From contig JAJRRX010000445.1 of NCBI GenBank assembly GCA_024279075.1, forward strand, positions 1 to 9,596: a DNA stretch of 9,596 nucleotides, in the 5' to 3' direction. The DNA is from Alphaproteobacteria bacterium. Its GTDB lineage: Bacteria > Pseudomonadota > Alphaproteobacteria > Rhodobacterales > Rhodobacteraceae. The notes beneath the pieces are model-generated. The model made no database searches and was not told where the DNA came from. It saw only the letters and a program-made list of their open reading frames with translations. The translations under genes and the position numbers were made by a program. Shown piece by piece: positions 5,976-9,596 of this stretch (position 1 is its first letter; each line of letters begins with the position of its first letter).

Positions 5976-6341
5976 ATGGCTACAATACACAGTCTGAAAG
6001 CGGGCAAAACCAAGCGGATTATTCGCCGTGTTGCCCATAATATGCCGCAAAGATTTAGCTTTGCCGCGCGGGCGCTCAACGGCGAGCCTGTATCCGGAGT
6101 GGTGAAGGTTCAAGGCTCCTCGGGGCCATTTTCCAAGCCCGCCACCACCCAGCCGTTGCAGGCCAAAAACGAGGTCAGCAAAGGCGCTTGGGATACGCTT
6201 TATAGTGTCTATGTTACGCCCGATCAGGATGTCGAGATCACGCAAAGCAGCGTTGAGGGCGGCAAGCTTTTTATTTTCCTGATTATTGGCATTCTGGTAA
6301 TTGGCATCGCTGCCAGTGCGCTCTTGCTTTCGCTCAAGTGA
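5976..6341 (+). CDS. unrecognised 121-residue protein with C-terminal membrane anchor
   Basis: I do not recognise this family. The N-terminus is strongly basic (Lys8 to Arg18 contains six Lys or Arg). The middle (about 28-92) alternates hydrophobic and polar residues, with Gly, Pro and Ser turns, and looks like a small beta-rich domain. Residues 98-120 form one strongly hydrophobic helix that ends at the C-terminus with a single Lys. This is the layout of a tail-anchored protein, with the soluble part probably in the cytoplasm. The ATG at 5976 is chosen because GGGAG (5965-5969) lies six bases upstream. The frame stays open further upstream, but that extension would run through the divergent promoter and the DUF599 start. 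The gene is divergent from DUF599 and precedes glcD by 89 bases. Confidence 0.75.
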   Translation: MATIHSLKAGKTKRIIRRVAHNMPQRFSFAARALNGEPVSGVVKVQGSSGPFSKPATTQPLQAKNEVSKGAWDTLYSVYVTPDQDVEITQSSVEGGKLFIFLIIGILVIGIAASALLLSLK

Positions 6342-6430
6342 ATTCGCAATTTTGGTCAACACTCCTGCCTTTTTCTTGAAATCTGGCGGCGCTTGGGCTA
6401 CTTGTGCCTTAGCCAGACGGAGCCAGCGCC

Positions 6431-7861
6431 ATGCAAATGCCAAAACCCAATGCCGAAATTCTTGCTCGTAAGGCCGAAATCGTGGCGCGTTTGCGGCAGG
6501 TTTTACCCGCAAGCGCCGTCATCGATGACCCGTTTGAAACCAAAGCTTATGAATGCGATGCGCTCTCTGCCTATCGCTGCCCGCCCTTGGCTGTGGTATT
6601 GCCTGCCAGCACCGAGGAAACCGCAGCGGTTTTGCAAGCTTGCCATAGCATGGGCGTGCCAGTGGTGCCGCGCGGCTCTGGCACCTCGCTGGCGGGCGGG
6701 GCATTACCGACCGAAGATAGCGTGATCCTTGGCGTGGCACGACTAACGCAAGTGCTTGAAACCGATTATAAAAACCGTTTTATCACCGTGCAGGCGGGCC
6801 GCACCAACCTGAGCGTAACCGGCGCGGTGGAAACCAACGGGTTTTTCTATGCGCCGGACCCGTCCAGCCAGCTTGCCTGCGCCATCGCGGGCAATATCGC
6901 GATGAATTCCGGCGGGGCGCATTGCCTTAAATACGGGGTGACGACCAACAATCTGCTCGGCGTAAAGATGGTGACGATGGGCGGCGAGATCATCGAGATC
7001 GGCGGCGCGCATCTGGATGCGGCGGGCTATGATCTGCTCGGGCTGATTTGCGGCTCCGAGGGGCAGCTTGGCGTAGTCACCGAGGCCACTTTGCGGATAT
7101 TGGCCAAGCCCGAGGGGGCGCGTCCGGTGCTGATTGGATTCGATTCCAACGAGGTGGCGGGGGCTTGCGTGGCCGATATTATCCGCGCCGGGGTGCTGCC
7201 GGTGGCGATCGAGTTTATGGACCGTCCGGTTATTCGTGCTGCCGAGAAATTCACCCATGCGGGCTATCCTGATGTCGAGGCGCTGCTGATTATCGAGGTC
7301 GAGGGCTCGGAAGCTGAGATTGCCGAGCAGCTTGGGAAAATCACCAAGATCGCCCGCCGCCACAACCCCGTGGAGCTGCGCGAAAGCCAAAGCGCTGAGG
7401 AGAGCGCCAACATCTGGAAGGGCCGCAAAGCCGCCTTTGGCGCTATGGGGCAGATCAATGATTATATGTGCCTTGATGGCACCATTCCGGTGAGCAAACT
7501 GCCGGAAACCCTGCGCGGGATCACCGCGCTTTCCAAGCAATACGGCCTTGATGTCGGCAATGTTTTTCACGCAGGCGACGGCAATATGCACCCGCTGATT
7601 CTGTATGACGCCAACAAGCCCGGCGACCTTGAAAAATGCGAGGATATGGGCGCGGATATCCTGAAGCTCTGCGTGGAAGTGGGCGGCTGCCTGACGGGAG
7701 AGCACGGCGTGGGCGTGGAAAAGCGCGAGCTGATGCACAGCCAGTTTGGCACCGATGATCTGGATATCCAGATGGCCGTAAAAGACGTGTTTGACCCGAA
7801 ATGGCTCTTGAACCCCGCCAAGGTGTTCCCGCTGGATGCCAGCGAGGGCCGCCGCCAATGA
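6431..7861 (+). CDS. glcD: glycolate oxidase FAD-linked subunit GlcD
   Basis: This is the catalytic flavin subunit of the membrane-associated glycolate oxidase (GlcDEF), which converts glycolate to glyoxylate, feeding the glyoxylate and photorespiratory salvage routes. The 476-residue protein has an N-terminal FAD-binding domain (about 50-230) with PRGSGTSLAGG (80-90) and the APDPSS...GNIAMNSGG block. It also has a C-terminal FAD-oxidase domain with NVFHAGDGNMHP (near 376-387) and GGCLTGEHGVGVEKR (near 417-431), whose histidines are family hallmarks. Length is close to the roughly 500 residues of the E. coli protein. GGAG (6419-6422) is eight bases before the ATG at 6431, favouring it over the ATG two codons later. 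The stop overlaps glcE as ATGA. D-lactate dehydrogenases are close relatives, but the glcE and glcF neighbours settle the name. Confidence 0.94.
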   Translation: MQMPKPNAEILARKAEIVARLRQVLPASAVIDDPFETKAYECDALSAYRCPPLAVVLPASTEETAAVLQACHSMGVPVVPRGSGTSLAGGALPTEDSVILGVARLTQVLETDYKNRFITVQAGRTNLSVTGAVETNGFFYAPDPSSQLACAIAGNIAMNSGGAHCLKYGVTTNNLLGVKMVTMGGEIIEIGGAHLDAAGYDLLGLICGSEGQLGVVTEATLRILAKPEGARPVLIGFDSNEVAGACVADIIRAGVLPVAIEFMDRPVIRAAEKFTHAGYPDVEALLIIEVEGSEAEIAEQLGKITKIARRHNPVELRESQSAEESANIWKGRKAAFGAMGQINDYMCLDGTIPVSKLPETLRGITALSKQYGLDVGNVFHAGDGNMHPLILYDANKPGDLEKCEDMGADILKLCVEVGGCLTGEHGVGVEKRELMHSQFGTDDLDIQMAVKDVFDPKWLLNPAKVFPLDASEGRRQ

Positions 7862-8916
7862 CCCCAACATCCGAAGCCGAGCTGGGTGAGATGATCGCCA
7901 GCGCCAAGGCCCCGTTCGAAATCATCGGAGGTGGCACCCGCCAGATTGGCAGCACTGAGGGCGCACCGCTGCACACCAGCGGCCTTTCCGGCATCCGCCT
8001 TTATGAGCCGGAAGCCCTGACGCTGGTGGCGCAAGCGGGCACCCCCTTGGCCGAGATCGAATCCCTGCTCGCAGAAAACAACCAGCGCCTGCCGTTTGAG
8101 CCGTATGACCTGCGCGCCCTGCAAGGCACCACAGGCACGCCGACCATTGGCGGGGTGGTGGCCACCAATGCCTCTGGCCCGCGCCGTATTCAGGCGGGCG
8201 CGTGCCGCGATAGCCTGATCGGGGTGCGCTTTGTGGATGGCCTTGGGCGCATCATCAAAAACGGCGGGCGGGTGATGAAAAACGTAACCGGCTATGACCT
8301 TGTGAAGCTGCTGGCGGGCAGCCACGGCACGCTTGGGGTGCTGACAGAGGTGAGCTTCAAGCTACTGCCCGCGCCGCAAGCCACGGCCACGGTGCTGGTG
8401 CAGGAGGCAGCGGCGACATCTGCCGCCACTATGGCCAAGGCCATGGCCTCGCCCTACGATGTTAGCGGTGCGGCCCATGTTGGCGGCGTTACGGCTCTTC
8501 GGGTTGAGGGGCTGGAAGGCTCGGTGGCCTATCGCGGCAAAGCGCTAGCCAGCCTGCTGGGTGGTGAGGTTGGCCTGTTTGACTGGGTGGCCCAGCGCGA
8601 TGTGCAGGCTTTTGCGGGCCGTGAGGGCGATGTTTGGCGGATTTCGGTAAAGCCCTCGGACGGCCCCACCACTGCGGAAGCATTGCGTAAACTTGGTGCG
8701 CAAGACGTGGTTTTTGACTGGGCTGGCGGGCTATTGTGGATGCTTGCTCCCAAAGGCACAATCCTGCGGCCTGCCATCACCGCTGGCCATGCCACCTTGA
8801 TTCGCGGTGAAGGCCAAACCTTCCAACCCGAGCCTGCGCCCATTGCCACCCTCTCGGCCGCGCTCCGGCAAAAGTTTGACCCGCGCGCCCTTCTTAACCC
8901 AAAACGGATGGGCTAA
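7858..8916 (+). CDS. glcE: glycolate oxidase FAD-binding subunit GlcE
   Basis: The second flavin subunit of glycolate oxidase has 352 residues, about the length of E. coli GlcE. It keeps the FAD-binding half of the GlcD fold. It has FEIIGGGTR (20-28), GTTGTPTIGGVVATNASGPRR (begins 90) and GYDLVKLLAGSHGTLGVLTE (145-164), and lacks the long C-terminal catalytic domain. The C-terminus closes with the FDPRALLNPKRMG segment, the counterpart of the FDPKWLLNPAKVF end of GlcD. The start at 7858 overlaps the glcD stop as ATGA, with GAGGG (7844-7848) upstream. A longer frame opening at 7801 would run 57 bases into glcD and is less likely. The stop TAA touches the glcF ATG. The assignment rests on sequence plus position between glcD and glcF. 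Confidence 0.93.
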   Translation: MTPTSEAELGEMIASAKAPFEIIGGGTRQIGSTEGAPLHTSGLSGIRLYEPEALTLVAQAGTPLAEIESLLAENNQRLPFEPYDLRALQGTTGTPTIGGVVATNASGPRRIQAGACRDSLIGVRFVDGLGRIIKNGGRVMKNVTGYDLVKLLAGSHGTLGVLTEVSFKLLPAPQATATVLVQEAAATSAATMAKAMASPYDVSGAAHVGGVTALRVEGLEGSVAYRGKALASLLGGEVGLFDWVAQRDVQAFAGREGDVWRISVKPSDGPTTAEALRKLGAQDVVFDWAGGLLWMLAPKGTILRPAITAGHATLIRGEGQTFQPEPAPIATLSAALRQKFDPRALLNPKRMG

Positions 8917-9596
8917 ATGCAAACCAATTTCACCCCCGAGCAGCTTAAAGATAGCGGCATTCAGCGTGCTGACGAAATTCTGCGCGCCTGCGTGCATTGC
9001 GGTTTTTGCACCGCCACTTGCCCCACCTATCAGCTGCTTGGCGACGAGCTGGACAGCCCCCGTGGCCGGATTTATCTGATAAAAGATATGCTGGAAAACG
9101 ACCGCCCTGCGGATGAAAAAACCGTAAAGCACATCGACCGCTGCCTGAGCTGCCTTGCCTGCATGTCCACCTGCCCCTCGGGCGTGCATTATATGCACCT
9201 TGTGGACCTCGCCCGCGAGCATATTGAAAAGACCTACAAGCGGCCGTTTTTTGACCGCGCCTTGCGGGCGGTGCTGGCGCAAATCCTGCCCTATCCGATG
9301 CGCTTTCGCGCCGCCATTCTGGGCGCATGGGCCGCCAAGCCCTTCCGCTTTGCCCTGCCTGCCAAGCTCAAAGCCATGGTCGATTTTGCCCCCGCAAAGC
9401 TACCCTCCCCCAGCGCGGTGGACCGCCCGCAGGTCTTCCCCGCCAAGGGCCAGAAAATCCGCCGTGTGGCCCTGCTTTCGGGCTGTGCGCAAACAGCGCT
9501 CAACACCGATATTAACGAGGCCACCATCCGCATTCTCACCCGCCACGGGGTCGAGGTGGTGATAGCCGAGGGCATGGGCTGCTGCGGGGCGGTGAC
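8917..9596 (+). CDS. glcF: glycolate oxidase iron-sulfur subunit GlcF (5' part)
   Basis: This is the electron-transfer subunit that carries electrons from the GlcD/GlcE flavins towards the quinone pool at the membrane. About 226 codons are visible, roughly half the usual length; the gene is cut by the right edge. Two ferredoxin-type 4Fe-4S motifs are present, each C-x2-C-x2-C-x3-C-P: Cys25, 28, 31, 35 and Cys76, 79, 82, 86. Downstream come LLSGCAQ (near 196-202) and, at the window edge, the beginning of the MGCCGAV motif. These belong to the first cysteine-rich domain (CCG type) of the GlcF and heterodisulfide reductase family. The ATG directly follows the glcE stop (TAAATG), so translation is probably coupled. 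No frame break is seen up to the edge. Confidence 0.94.
   Translation, partial: MQTNFTPEQLKDSGIQRADEILRACVHCGFCTATCPTYQLLGDELDSPRGRIYLIKDMLENDRPADEKTVKHIDRCLSCLACMSTCPSGVHYMHLVDLAREHIEKTYKRPFFDRALRAVLAQILPYPMRFRAAILGAWAAKPFRFALPAKLKAMVDFAPAKLPSPSAVDRPQVFPAKGQKIRRVALLSGCAQTALNTDINEATIRILTRHGVEVVIAEGMGCCGAV

Noticed and set aside
6351..6361. TTTGGTCAACA as a GntR-type (GlcC/LldR-like) operator before glcD
   Set aside because: Only one half-site is present, without the matching inverted half, so an operator claim is not supported.
6342..6430. Promoter or terminator in the gap before glcD
   Set aside because: TTGAAA at 6376-6381 has no acceptable -10 at 16-18 bases, and no stable hairpin with a T run is visible. 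Nothing can be claimed beyond the glcD ribosome binding site.
6743..7870. Long open frame of 375 codons on the minus strand
   Set aside because: It is fully antisense to glcD, has no recognisable domain and no good ribosome binding site. It is a by-product of GC-rich codon use.
7567..8325. Minus-strand frame of 252 codons across the glcD/glcE junction
   Set aside because: It covers two well-supported plus-strand genes, and its translation shows no family features.
1..9596. CRISPR array, tRNA, insertion sequence or phage genes
   Set aside because: No regularly spaced repeats, tRNA-like cloverleaf, transposase or phage-related reading frames were found.

Overview
The window looks like chromosomal DNA of an alphaproteobacterium, most likely Rhodobacterales. 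TruB closely follows the form I recall from that order. A compact glcDEF cluster, a DUF599 membrane protein and a DUF1643 protein fit the same placement. Genes are packed tightly, often with start and stop codons overlapping or touching, and the sequence is fairly GC-rich except for short AT-rich intergenic stretches. No rRNA, tRNA, CRISPR array, insertion sequence or phage gene was seen.

Layout. (1) 1-2395, plus strand: the 3' end of an unassigned, possibly sulfotransferase-like gene, then truB (tRNA pseudouridine-55 synthase), a RimJ/RimL-type GNAT acetyltransferase and a LysE/RhtB-family exporter. These read as one operon. (2) 2396-5109, plus strand: a short AT-rich control region with an imperfect palindrome and a candidate 17-codon leader ORF whose stop overlaps the start of a DUF1643 gene. 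A short-chain dehydrogenase and a divergent SHMT-like PLP enzyme follow. (3) 5110-5200: a convergent gap holding two adjacent hairpins. (4) 5201-5899, minus strand: a DUF599 membrane protein, divergent from (5) 5976-6341, an unrecognised 121-residue protein with a C-terminal membrane anchor. (6) 6431-9596, plus strand: glcD, glcE and the first half of glcF, the three subunits of glycolate oxidase. glcF runs off the right edge.

How they work together. GlcD and GlcE carry the FAD-linked oxidation of glycolate to glyoxylate, and GlcF passes the electrons on through Fe-S clusters. truB acts in tRNA maturation; its downstream partners (acetyltransferase, amino-acid-type exporter) have no obvious link to it. 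The DUF1643/SDR/SHMT-like unit could be a small amino-acid or hydroxy-amino-acid pathway. That is inference: the substrate cannot be read from the sequence.

Most of the window is ordinary housekeeping and metabolic DNA. The parts most worth a second look are the control region at 2396-2523 and the divergent SHMT-like enzyme. No clearly new biological system was found.
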